From assembly GCA_945877905.1 (NCBI GenBank), contig CAMDUT010000008.1:1-33654 (forward strand): DNA of 33,654 nucleotides. Reading direction: 5' to 3'. The position numbers were made by a program, and so were the translations under genes. The notes under the pieces were generated by a model. It was given only the letters and a program-made list of their open reading frames with translations, was not told the DNA's origin and did not search any database. Below, one piece after another: positions 1 through 7,799 of this stretch; the first letter of the stretch is position 1, and each line of letters begins with the position of its first letter. The stretch comes from Phycisphaera mikurensis NBRC 102666. Its GTDB lineage: Bacteria; Planctomycetota; Phycisphaerae; Phycisphaerales; SM1A02.

Positions 1-686
1 TCGCGCAGCAGGTCGCGCACGGCCGCACGAAGCGCGTTCGCGACCCGGCGCGCCGCGTTCAGGCACTCGGCCTCGGTGCGCCCGGTGGCGCGCGCGACCT
101 CGCCATAGGTCATGCCGTCGACCACGTGCATCCGGAAGACCGCGTCGTCGTCGCCCTGGTCACGTGCCACGAGGTCGGCTTGCACCATCGCATAGGCCTC
201 GTTCGCGAGCGCGAGCGCCCACGCACGGTCGAACGCGTCGGCCGGCGCGTAGGCATCCGAGGCGAGCGCGCCTTCGATCGCCTCGAGGTCGGCGGGGAAC
301 TCGGTGCCGCGCTCTCGCTCTCGCTGCGCGTCGCGCATGACGCCGCGGCAGTGGAACGCCATCGCGTTCATGAGCCATCGCCGCAGCGGCATGCCGCTCG
401 CGCGCCAGCGCACGAAGAACGATGGGTCCGACATCGTTCGAGCGAAGAACCCGGACACCAGGTCGTCGCGCTCGCCGATGCGCCTGAGCTGCGGGGTGCT
501 GACATAGGCGGTGAGGGCCGTCGCGTACCGCCCCATCACGTGGCGGCGGAGCGCGTCGCGTGCGTTCGATGCACGCGCGGCGCCGGCCGAATCGCCCACG
601 CCCGCCGCGCGGTCACCATCCTCGGCGATGGTCAGCTGCGCATCGATCCAGGTGGCGTGGGTGGTGGGGAAGTGGTCGACTGGCAC
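1..686 (-). CDS. ECF-like RNA polymerase sigma factor (sigma-1), 3' end truncated by window edge; not in the ORF track
   Basis: Own translation of the minus strand from GTG at 684-686: VPVDHFPTTHATWIDAQLTIAE...LRRHVMGRYATALTAYV...DDLVSGFFARTMSDPSFFVRWRASGMPLRRWLMNAMAF...AVFRMHVVDGMTYGEVARATGRTEAECLNAARRVANALRAAV; clearly paralogous to 2428-3144. Confidence 0.85.
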   Translation of the reverse strand, partial: MPVDHFPTTHATWIDAQLTIAEDGDRAAGVGDSAGAARASNARDALRRHVMGRYATALTAYVSTPQLRRIGERDDLVSGFFARTMSDPSFFVRWRASGMPLRRWLMNAMAFHCRGVMRDAQRERERGTEFPADLEAIEGALASDAYAPADAFDRAWALALANEAYAMVQADLVARDQGDDDAVFRMHVVDGMTYGEVARATGRTEAECLNAARRVANALRAAVRDLLR

Positions 687-701
687 GCCACGAGGGTAGC
701 G
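621..701. repeat. 81-bp direct repeat, copy 1 (partner 3079-3159)
   Basis: Hand alignment: 75 of 81 positions identical; spans promoter and first codons of sigma-1 and sigma-2. Confidence 0.8.
687..698 (-). promoter_or_regulatory. Putative leaderless promoter -10: TACCCT-CGTGGC-GTG (sigma-1)
   Basis: TAnnnT exactly 6 nt before the start codon; same layout at five other genes in this window. Confidence 0.55.
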
Positions 702-734
702 GGGCGGTGCGCCCCGGAAGCGGCGCACCGCCCC
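701..734. terminator. Perfect 13-bp inverted repeat GGGGCGGTGCGCC-(8 nt)-GGCGCACCGCCCC between lectin gene stop and sigma-1 -10 element
   Basis: Arms 701-713 and 722-734, loop CCGGAAGC; no T-tract, so an operator is equally possible. Confidence 0.6.
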
Positions 735-774
735 GGCACCATGGCCTTGGGCTCGACGGCGCGACGGAGCCCGC

Positions 775-2421
775 TCAGTTCCCGCACGGCCCCCAGGTCG
801 CGAGCAGCAACCCGAGGTCATTGCCGTCGACCGCGCCGTCGCGGTTGACGTCGGCGGCGGTGCCGGCAGGTGCGGTGCCCCATGAGGAGAGCATGAGCCC
901 GAGGTCGGCGCCCTGGACGTAGCCGTCGGAGTTGAGGTCGGCGAAGCACTCGCAGCCGTCGGGGACGCCGTTGGCGTTGGCGTCGGGCCGCTCGCCACGG
1001 AGGATCTGGCCGTAGTCGACGATGCCGTCGGAGTCGCAGTCGGCGGACCACTCGACTGCGTACGCGCGCTCGCTTCCGTCGAAATCCCACACGTCCGCCC
1101 ATGTGCCCGGTGCTCCGATCGAAATGAACATCTCGACGTGAACGTCCCCGGGATTCCCGGGCTCACCCGGTCCCCATGGTTCGAACGACCACGGCGTCCC
1201 GTCGACCCATCCCCATGGGCAGCCGTCGCAGCGCCTGCCGCCGATGCACACGCGCCCCGCGAACACGCCGGAAGCCCTTGCCATCGTGAACACGAATTGA
1301 TTCTCGTTCCCGTCGGCGATCGAGGCGAGTTCCGCCCCGATGGACCTCGCCGCACCCACCTTGAAATCAAAGTTCGTTCGCGTTGTCGTCCGGAGCGTCC
1401 GGTACCAGTGGCCATTTCCTCCCTCGGTCGCACGCCACTCGACCGGATAGGCGCCCACCTCGCACGCAACGCCCCGCTCGCAGCAATCCGGCACGTTGTC
1501 GCCGTCGTAGTCGGGAAGCGACCCGTCGCGGCACTGGCCGTAGTCCACGATGCCGTCGTTGTTGCAGTCGGCGGACCATTCGATGACGAACGACGGGACG
1601 AGCCATGCGCCAAAGCACTCTCGCACATCCTGGACGTCGTTCCATCCATCGACGAGGAACGCGAGGAACCGCTCGTCTCCGCCGGGCCCGCACTCTGCGT
1701 GGTCGTTCGGTTCTCCGTCGATCCACTTCTCGAGTGCCCACGACTCCCCGGTGACCCATGTCCAGTTGGCCGCCGGACCGCCGTTCGGAATCGGTTGGAA
1801 CCCGCCGAGGACGGGTCCGAACCCACCGCTCCACGCTCCGGCGGTCGCCTGTGCCTGAGCGAGCACGAACGCGTGTTCGCTCGCGTTCGTGAGCGATGCG
1901 AGATGCCCACCTTCATGCAGCGCCGTCACGCGGCAGTCGTTCCACGTACGGGGGAAGCCTGCGGTTCTCACCGCATACCAATGCCCGTTCCCCCCATCCT
2001 CCGTGCGCCACTGCACCGCCTGCTGCGCGTTCGCCCCCGCCGCCATCGCCGCACCGGCGATCACCGTCGCTGCCTGGAACTTCATCGGAACGTCTCCTGT
2101 GGGATCACGGCGGGCAAGGGCGCCCGTCCTGGGGAGAGATCCGCGAATCACCGCTCCATGCTCCGGGCGCCCCGGAAGCGTCCTGCCCGCGCCCCACGCG
2201 ACGAGCACCGAAGCGGCGAGGAATGCCGCCATCCCTGTGATTCTCGGCCAACGGACCCCGGACGCCTGGCGCATGAACGGCGGTTCCTCGGCGACCGGAC
2301 GTGGCCCTGCGACCTCGGGCCACCCTGCGATGGCATCGTCCCACACACCCGCGAGGCGTCGCGCCGCCGGCCGGTCGATCGTCGTGCCCACGCCCGAGTG
2401 ATCCGCGCGACGGCCCTGCAT
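775..2421 (-). CDS. Tandem C-type-lectin-like domain protein with dockerin-like/EF-hand C-terminal tail; N-terminal TM extension 2086-2421 may be a fused or separate sigma-linked membrane segment (alternative start 2085, MKFQAATVIAGAAMAAGANAQQ)
   Basis: Two repeated modules (VQWRTEDGGNGHWY.../VEWRATEGGNGHWY...), each ending EWSADCxxDGIVDYGQ; tail DLNSDGYVQGADLGLMLSSWG...DVNRDGAVDGNDLGLLLATWGPC. Internal AGGAGA SD just upstream of ATG 2085. Confidence 0.75.
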   Translation of the reverse strand: MQGRRADHSGVGTTIDRPAARRLAGVWDDAIAGWPEVAGPRPVAEEPPFMRQASGVRWPRITGMAAFLAASVLVAWGAGRTLPGRPEHGAVIRGSLPRTGALARRDPTGDVPMKFQAATVIAGAAMAAGANAQQAVQWRTEDGGNGHWYAVRTAGFPRTWNDCRVTALHEGGHLASLTNASEHAFVLAQAQATAGAWSGGFGPVLGGFQPIPNGGPAANWTWVTGESWALEKWIDGEPNDHAECGPGGDERFLAFLVDGWNDVQDVRECFGAWLVPSFVIEWSADCNNDGIVDYGQCRDGSLPDYDGDNVPDCCERGVACEVGAYPVEWRATEGGNGHWYRTLRTTTRTNFDFKVGAARSIGAELASIADGNENQFVFTMARASGVFAGRVCIGGRRCDGCPWGWVDGTPWSFEPWGPGEPGNPGDVHVEMFISIGAPGTWADVWDFDGSERAYAVEWSADCDSDGIVDYGQILRGERPDANANGVPDGCECFADLNSDGYVQGADLGLMLSSWGTAPAGTAADVNRDGAVDGNDLGLLLATWGPCGN

Positions 2422-2427
2422 GCTCGC

Positions 2428-3144
2428 TCAGTCCGAGCGCACGATGCGCATGACCTCGAGCACCGCCTCCTCGACGTCGGCCGGCGGCACGCCGTCGTCG
2501 ACCAACGCATCGCGCAGCGCGTCGCGAACCCGTGCGGCGACCCGGCGCACCGCGTTCGCGCAGTCCTGGCGGCTCACACCGAGCTCGGCCGCGATCGACT
2601 CGTAGCGCTCGCCGTGGACCACGTGGCGCCGGAAGATCGCGTGCTCGTCGAGCCGCCCCGCCGCGTCGAGGTCCGCGTGGACCCGCGCGTGCGCCGCGTT
2701 GATCATCGACAGCGCCCACTCCGCGTCGAAGGCGCGCACGGCGTCGCGCTCGTCGACCGGCTCGGGGCCCGAGGCGCCTTCCGAACGCCCGCGCTCGCGC
2801 CCACGGTCGCGCGCGACGCCGCGCGCCCAGAACGAGATCCCGTTCATCATCCACCGCCGCAGCGGCTTGCCGCTCGCGCGCCAGCCGCGCAGGAACTCCG
2901 GGTCTCCCACGCGCTCCGCGAAGAACCCGGCGACGAGCTCGTCGGCGTCGCCCACCGCGCGCATCGAGCTCCCGCGCACGTAGGCGCGGAGCGCGCCGTG
3001 GTAGCGCTCCATGAGGTGCCTCCGCAGCGCCGCGACCGCGTTCGTCTCGCCCGGCCCGTCGCCCGCGGCGCGGCTGCGCTCGGCGATGGTCAGCTGCGCG
3101 TCGATCCAGGTGGCGTGGGTGCTTGGGAAGTGGTCGACGTGCAC
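2428..3144 (-). CDS. ECF-like RNA polymerase sigma factor (sigma-2)
   Basis: FPSTHATWIDAQL...ELVAGFFAERVGDPEFLRGWRASGKPLRRWMMNG...FRRHVVHGERYESIAAELGVSRQDCANAVRRV (region 2-like and region 4 HTH-like); GTG start. Confidence 0.85.
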   Translation of the reverse strand: MHVDHFPSTHATWIDAQLTIAERSRAAGDGPGETNAVAALRRHLMERYHGALRAYVRGSSMRAVGDADELVAGFFAERVGDPEFLRGWRASGKPLRRWMMNGISFWARGVARDRGRERGRSEGASGPEPVDERDAVRAFDAEWALSMINAAHARVHADLDAAGRLDEHAIFRRHVVHGERYESIAAELGVSRQDCANAVRRVAARVRDALRDALVDDGVPPADVEEAVLEVMRIVRSD

Positions 3145-3159
3145 GTCACGAGGGTAGCG
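3079..3159. repeat. 81-bp direct repeat, copy 2 (partner 621-701)
   Basis: See copy 1. Confidence 0.8.
3145..3156 (-). promoter_or_regulatory. Putative leaderless promoter -10: TACCCT-CGTGAC-GTG (sigma-2)
   Basis: TAnnnT-N6-start codon. Confidence 0.55.
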
Positions 3160-3168
3160 CCAACCCCC

Positions 3169-3951
3169 TCACTTCCCCTCGCCGACGAGCCCGAGCGCCT
3201 TCAGCGCCTTCGTCCGTTGCGACGCCAGCAGGCCCTCGCGCACCAGCTTCAGCTTCGCACGGGCCTTCGCGACCTCCTCGTGCTTGTCGTCGCCGCGGGA
3301 CGCGACGTACTCGTTGATCGCCTTCAGCGCCCGGATGTCGGCCTCCGAGGCGCGGGCGAGCGCGCGCGCCGCCGGCTCCTCCGCCTCCGGCACCGGTGCC
3401 TTGGCCCGCCGCCCGAGGGCATCCGCCGACCGCTCGAACGCCGCGACGTCCTTCGCGAACCTCGCGCGCGCGCGCTTCGCCTCGAGGTGCCGCGGCGGGC
3501 CGCCGATCGCCGCGCCGTTCGCCGGCGAGCGCTCGCACGTGCTCACCACGTCCTCCGCCTCGAGCAGCACGGTGTCGAGGTCCTCGATGTAGCGCAGCGC
3601 GGCGTCGCGCAGCGCCTCGAGCGAATCGCGACGCTCCTCCTCGGTGGCCTCCGGGTTCACCTCGAACGCGCGCGGCCGCGGGGTGGAGGCCACGGCGTCC
3701 GGCAGCGAGGCGTGCGTCGGCTCGGCGCGCGTCGGTTCCCCGCGCGGCGGTGCCTTCGCGCCCGGCTCCCCGCGCGTGGCCGGTTCCTTGGCGGCGCCCT
3801 TGCCGGGCGCGCCGCTCGAACCACCCTCTGCGCCGTCGCTCGCCGACGTCTTCCCGCCGCCCGCGTCCTGCACCGGCCGCGCCGCCCCGGCCCCGCACGC
3901 GAGCGTGCCGGCCGCCAGGAGGGCAAGGAGGGTGGTTCGCGCGAGGCCCAT
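3169..3951 (-). CDS. Hypothetical exported (possibly lipo-) protein, Ala/Pro/Glu-rich N-terminus and helical C-terminus
   Basis: Internal start MGLARTTLLALLAAGTLACGAG gives a signal-peptide-like N-terminus; the ORF track start at 4473 overlaps the acyl-CoA dehydrogenase and is unlikely. Confidence 0.65.
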   Translation of the reverse strand: MGLARTTLLALLAAGTLACGAGAARPVQDAGGGKTSASDGAEGGSSGAPGKGAAKEPATRGEPGAKAPPRGEPTRAEPTHASLPDAVASTPRPRAFEVNPEATEEERRDSLEALRDAALRYIEDLDTVLLEAEDVVSTCERSPANGAAIGGPPRHLEAKRARARFAKDVAAFERSADALGRRAKAPVPEAEEPAARALARASEADIRALKAINEYVASRGDDKHEEVAKARAKLKLVREGLLASQRTKALKALGLVGEGK

Positions 3952-4056
3952 CGGTCCTGCCTCTACCGCGGCCCCACCGCGCGGTTGCGTCTTCGCGCAC
4001 CAATAACAGCGCGGGACCGCCGATTTCGCGCACGTGTCCGCGCGCACCATGACTCC

Positions 4057-4062
4057 TACAAT
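4057..4062 (+). promoter_or_regulatory. Putative -10 TACAAT upstream of acyl-CoA dehydrogenase
   Basis: TAnnnT hexamer about 50 nt upstream of ATG 4112. Confidence 0.35.
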
Positions 4063-4111
4063 GCCCGACTTCCCCGGACCCTTCCGGAAACGCCCATCCA
4101 CGGAGCGAACG

Positions 4112-6079
4112 ATGACCCAGACCGACCTCGCGAAGGACCTGAAGAACATCTCCGAGAAGGACCGCAAGCAGATCGAGCAGGCGCAGGAGATGCTCGGGCC
4201 CGACCCGAAGACGATGGGCTTCGTGAAGAACGTCTTCTGGGGCAACTTCCGCGAGGACCTCGTCTTCCCGTACCCGACGCAGCCGGCCGATGAGACGGCG
4301 CGCTGCGACCAGCTGCTGGCCGAGCTCGACGCGTACCTCCGCAACGAGCACCCCGCCGTCGAGATCGACCAGAAGCAGGAGATCCCCGACTGGGTGGTCA
4401 AGCGCCTCTTCTCGATGGGCGTGCTCGGCATGACCATCCCGCGCGAGCACGGCGGCCTGGGCCTCGGCATCACGAGCTACAACCGCGTGCTGCGCCGCAT
4501 CGGCCGCACGTGCGGCTCGACCGCGGTGCTGGTGAGCGCGCACCAGTCGATCGGCTGCAAGGCCGTCATGCTCTTCGGCAACGACGAGCAGAAGAAGCGC
4601 TTCCTGCCGCGCATGGCGAAGGACGCCCTGAGCGCGTTCTGCCTGAGCGAGCCGAACGTCGGGTGCGACGCCGGCGGCCAGGAGACCCGCTGCGAGCTGA
4701 GCCCGTGCGGCAACTTCTACGTCGTGAACGGCGAGAAGAAGTGGGCCACGTCGGGCGCGCTCTCCGGCCTCTTCACCGTGATGGCCAAGCAGCGCATCAA
4801 GGACCCCAAGTCCGGCAAGGAGAAGGACGCGGTCACCGCGCTCATCTGCACGCCCGACATGGAGGGCGTCGAGATCTTCAGCCGCAACCGCTCCAAGTGC
4901 GGCATCCGCGGCACGTGGCAGGCGCGCATCCGCCTCACGAACGTGAAGGTCCCCAAGGAGAACCTCCTGCACAAGGAGGGCCGCGGCCTGAACGTGGCGC
5001 TCACCTGCCTGAACTACGGCCGCTGCACGCTGTCCGCGGGCATGCTGGGCGCCGCGGAGTTCGCCTACGAGCAGGCCTCGAAGTGGGCGAAGTACCGCTA
5101 CCAGTTCGACCGCCCGATCGGCGAGTTCGACCAGGTGAAGGAGAAGCTCGCGCGCATGGCGGCCTACACGTACGCCATGGAGGCGATGCTCTTCATGACG
5201 ACCGGGTTCCTCGACCGTCACGACGAGGACATCATGCTCGAGACCGCCGTGTGCAAGGTGTTCTGCAGCGAGTTCGGCTACCGCACGGTGAACGACGCGC
5301 TCCAGGTCATGGGCGGCGAGAGCTACATGACGGAGAACCACGTCGAGCGCGCGTGGCGCGACAGCCGCATCAACATCATCGTCGAGGGCGCGAACGAGGT
5401 GATGCACACCTTCATCTTCGCGTACGGCTCGAAGCAGCTCGGCGAGTGGATGCTCGGCATCAAGAAGAACCCGTTGGGCAACATCGGCCCCGCGATGCAG
5501 GTCGGCAGCGAGCTGTTCCTGGGCGTGCGCCGGCCGATGCCGTCCTTCAGGTCGGCGAACCCGCGCCTGGCCGCGCAGATGCACGCGCTCATGTCTCGCA
5601 TCCGCGAGTTCAGCCACCAGGTCAAGCTCATGTTCAAGGAGTGGGAGGACCGCCTCGTCACCGAGCAGACGGTGCAGGCCCGCCTCTCGATGTGCGCCAT
5701 CTACATCCACGCGATGACGTGCGCGCTCTCGAAGCTCGACCACAACATCCGCAAGGGCCTCGACGGCGACGCGCTCGCCTACGAGACCAGCGTCGTCGAG
5801 CACCTGTGCGCGATGTTCGGCCTCGGCATCGAGGAGGAGATCCGCGCGCTCCGCGTGAACGCCGACGAGTCGATGAAGCGCGCGGCGGACGCCGTCCTGA
5901 AGCGCATCGACTCGTTCCCGAACGCGGACTTCGCGATCCCCGAGCGCACCATGGACATGAAGGCGCGCGGCTCGGGTCGCGCGAACAAGTCGGCCGACGT
6001 CGCGGCGACCCCGCAGTTCGGCTCCGGCAGCGTGTTCCACGGCGAGGCGGTCCGCCGCGCCGAGCCCCAGCACGCGTGA
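4112..6079 (+). CDS. Acyl-CoA dehydrogenase, long (VLCAD/ACAD9-size) form
   Basis: FCLSEPNVGCDAGGQETRC, KKWATSG, GRCTLSAGMLGAAEFAYEQASKWAKYRYQF, VMGGESYMTENHVERAWRDSRINIIVEGANEV; start MTQTDLAKDL. Confidence 0.9.
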   Translation: MTQTDLAKDLKNISEKDRKQIEQAQEMLGPDPKTMGFVKNVFWGNFREDLVFPYPTQPADETARCDQLLAELDAYLRNEHPAVEIDQKQEIPDWVVKRLFSMGVLGMTIPREHGGLGLGITSYNRVLRRIGRTCGSTAVLVSAHQSIGCKAVMLFGNDEQKKRFLPRMAKDALSAFCLSEPNVGCDAGGQETRCELSPCGNFYVVNGEKKWATSGALSGLFTVMAKQRIKDPKSGKEKDAVTALICTPDMEGVEIFSRNRSKCGIRGTWQARIRLTNVKVPKENLLHKEGRGLNVALTCLNYGRCTLSAGMLGAAEFAYEQASKWAKYRYQFDRPIGEFDQVKEKLARMAAYTYAMEAMLFMTTGFLDRHDEDIMLETAVCKVFCSEFGYRTVNDALQVMGGESYMTENHVERAWRDSRINIIVEGANEVMHTFIFAYGSKQLGEWMLGIKKNPLGNIGPAMQVGSELFLGVRRPMPSFRSANPRLAAQMHALMSRIREFSHQVKLMFKEWEDRLVTEQTVQARLSMCAIYIHAMTCALSKLDHNIRKGLDGDALAYETSVVEHLCAMFGLGIEEEIRALRVNADESMKRAADAVLKRIDSFPNADFAIPERTMDMKARGSGRANKSADVAATPQFGSGSVFHGEAVRRAEPQHA

Positions 6080-6151
6080 CGCCGCGCTAGCCTCCCCCCG
6101 CGCCGCCGGCCGTACGGCGGGGCACCCCGGTCACCCCACGCCAGGAAGCAC

Positions 6152-7231
6152 ATGAAGCTCTTCGAGACGATGAACCAGCACGGCCACGAGCGCGTGGCGT
6201 TCCATGTCGACCCGGCCACAGGCCTGCGCGCGATCATCGCGCTGCACTCCTCGGTGCTCGGGAACGCGCTCGGCGGCACGCGCCGCTGGGCGTACTCGGA
6301 CGAGAGCGAGGCGATCCGCGACGTGCTGCGGCTCTCCGAGGGCATGACCTACAAGTCGGCCGCGGCGGACCTGCCGATGGGCGGCGCCAAGAGCGTCATC
6401 ATGATCGAGAAGGGCAAGGCGCCCACCGAGGCCGAGGCGCGCGCCATGGGCCGTTTCGTGGACACGTTCGGCGGCAAGTACATCGCCGCCGAGGACGTGG
6501 GCGTCAACACGCAGTACTGCGACTGGATGGCGCAGGAGACCGCGCACATCATGGGCGGCGAGACGGTGAGCCACGGCGGCGACCCCAGCCCCTACACCAG
6601 CCAGGGCTGCTTCAACGCGATGAAGGCGTGCCTCGCGCACCTGGGCCGCAAGGTCGAGTTCTCCGGGCTGAAGGTCGCCGTGCAGGGCCTGGGCGCCACC
6701 GGCTACCGGCTTGCGAAGATCCTCCGCGAGCACGGCGCGACGGTCGTCGGCACCGACGTGAACCCCGCCGCGGTGGAGCGTGCGGTGAAGGAACTCGGCG
6801 TGGTCGCGCTCGAGCCCGGCACGGACATCTTCGCGCAGGAGTGCGACGTGCTTGCGCCGTGCGCGCTGGGCGCGGTCCTCAGCAACGAGACGATCAAGCA
6901 CCTGAAGTGCGCCGCGATCTGCGGGACCGCGAACAACCAGCTGCACGTGCCGGACGTCGACGGGCCGGCGCTGAAGCAGCGCGGCGTCCTCTACGGCCCC
7001 GACTTCATCGTGAACGCCGGCGGCGTGATCCGCCTGGCGGGCCTCTACCTCGGCATGACCGAGGCGGCCCTCGACAAGAAGATCGAGCAGATCGAGCACA
7101 CGACCGCCGCCGTCCTCAAGGAAGGCAAGAACGACCCGAGCGAGCACGTGGCCGCGGTGAACTACGCCAAGCGCCGCATCGAGGCCGGCCGCAAGGCGAA
7201 GGCCCAGGTCAAGCAGCCGGCGATGGCGTGA
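6152..7231 (+). CDS. Glu/Leu/Phe/Val dehydrogenase family, leucine dehydrogenase-like
   Basis: HVDPATGLRAIIALHSSVLGNALGGTRRW, LSEGMTYKSAAADLPMGGAKSVI, VQGLGATGYRLAKILREHGATVVGTDVN, GPDFIVNAGGVI. Confidence 0.92.
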   Translation: MKLFETMNQHGHERVAFHVDPATGLRAIIALHSSVLGNALGGTRRWAYSDESEAIRDVLRLSEGMTYKSAAADLPMGGAKSVIMIEKGKAPTEAEARAMGRFVDTFGGKYIAAEDVGVNTQYCDWMAQETAHIMGGETVSHGGDPSPYTSQGCFNAMKACLAHLGRKVEFSGLKVAVQGLGATGYRLAKILREHGATVVGTDVNPAAVERAVKELGVVALEPGTDIFAQECDVLAPCALGAVLSNETIKHLKCAAICGTANNQLHVPDVDGPALKQRGVLYGPDFIVNAGGVIRLAGLYLGMTEAALDKKIEQIEHTTAAVLKEGKNDPSEHVAAVNYAKRRIEAGRKAKAQVKQPAMA

Positions 7232-7260
7232 CGCCTGCCGCGCGGCGGTGCGGCGTCACG
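7227..7260. terminator. Hairpin (9-bp arms CGTGACGCC/GGCGTCACG) between two convergent genes
   Basis: Arms 7227-7235 and 7252-7260; contains the stop codons of both flanking convergent genes. Confidence 0.55.
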
Positions 7261-7711
7261 GCGTGAGGAACGAGCGTCCCACGGCGGCGGCCATCGCCCC
7301 GCCCGACGCGAGGACCACCGCGACCACCGTCGCGGCCGCGGCGGCCAGGACCGGGAACACGACGACCCGCGGCACGACGAGCAGGACAGGTGCCCACCTC
7401 GCGCGCCGCGGCATCCTCCGCATGAGCCTCACCGTCGTGAGGGCGGTGGCGGCCGTCACGAGGAGGAACCCGGATCCCGCCACCAGCGCACCGAACAGCA
7501 TGTCGCTGCCATGGGTGCGTGACGTCAACCCGAGGGCCAGCGTGACGCCGAGCGCGACCAACGCCATCGGCCATGCGCACTCCGCCACCACGGCGACGAC
7601 GTTGACGGGCGGGTGCGTGCGCCGCGCGTCCGGCGTGACCACGCCGCACTCGGAGCACGGCGCGCCCGACGGGACGCCTGCCAGCGAATGCCCGCATTCA
7701 TCGCATCGCAC
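7256..7711 (-). CDS. Zinc-ribbon membrane protein, hypothetical
   Basis: Start re-assigned to GTG 7711: VRCDECGHSLAGVPSGAPCSECGVV (two CxxC) followed by hydrophobic helices; TACCGT-GCCGCC-GTG directly upstream. Confidence 0.65.
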   Translation of the reverse strand: MRCDECGHSLAGVPSGAPCSECGVVTPDARRTHPPVNVVAVVAECAWPMALVALGVTLALGLTSRTHGSDMLFGALVAGSGFLLVTAATALTTVRLMRRMPRRARWAPVLLVVPRVVVFPVLAAAAATVVAVVLASGGAMAAAVGRSFLTP

Positions 7712-7723
7712 GGCGGCACGGTA
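7712..7723 (-). promoter_or_regulatory. Putative leaderless promoter -10: TACCGT-GCCGCC-GTG
   Basis: TAnnnT-N6-start codon. Confidence 0.5.
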
Positions 7724-7799
7724 CCGGATCGCGCCGAATATCGGCCATGCCCGGGCGGGGAAGCGTCTCTTCATGGACCTCCCCTAGACTGCCCGCTCT

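Noticed and set aside
2105-2854. 249-aa minus-strand ORF overlapping sigma-2 and the TM leader in another frame
   Set aside because: Arg-rich, no hydrophobic or domain pattern; the 2421 frame has a plausible TM helix instead.
1138-4293. 1051-aa plus-strand ORF
   Set aside because: Arg/Pro/Ala/His-rich low-complexity translation antisense to the lectin, sigma-2 and lipoprotein genes; typical high-GC shadow ORF.
3146-6073. 975-aa minus-strand ORF
   Set aside because: Antisense to the acyl-CoA dehydrogenase; composition artefact.
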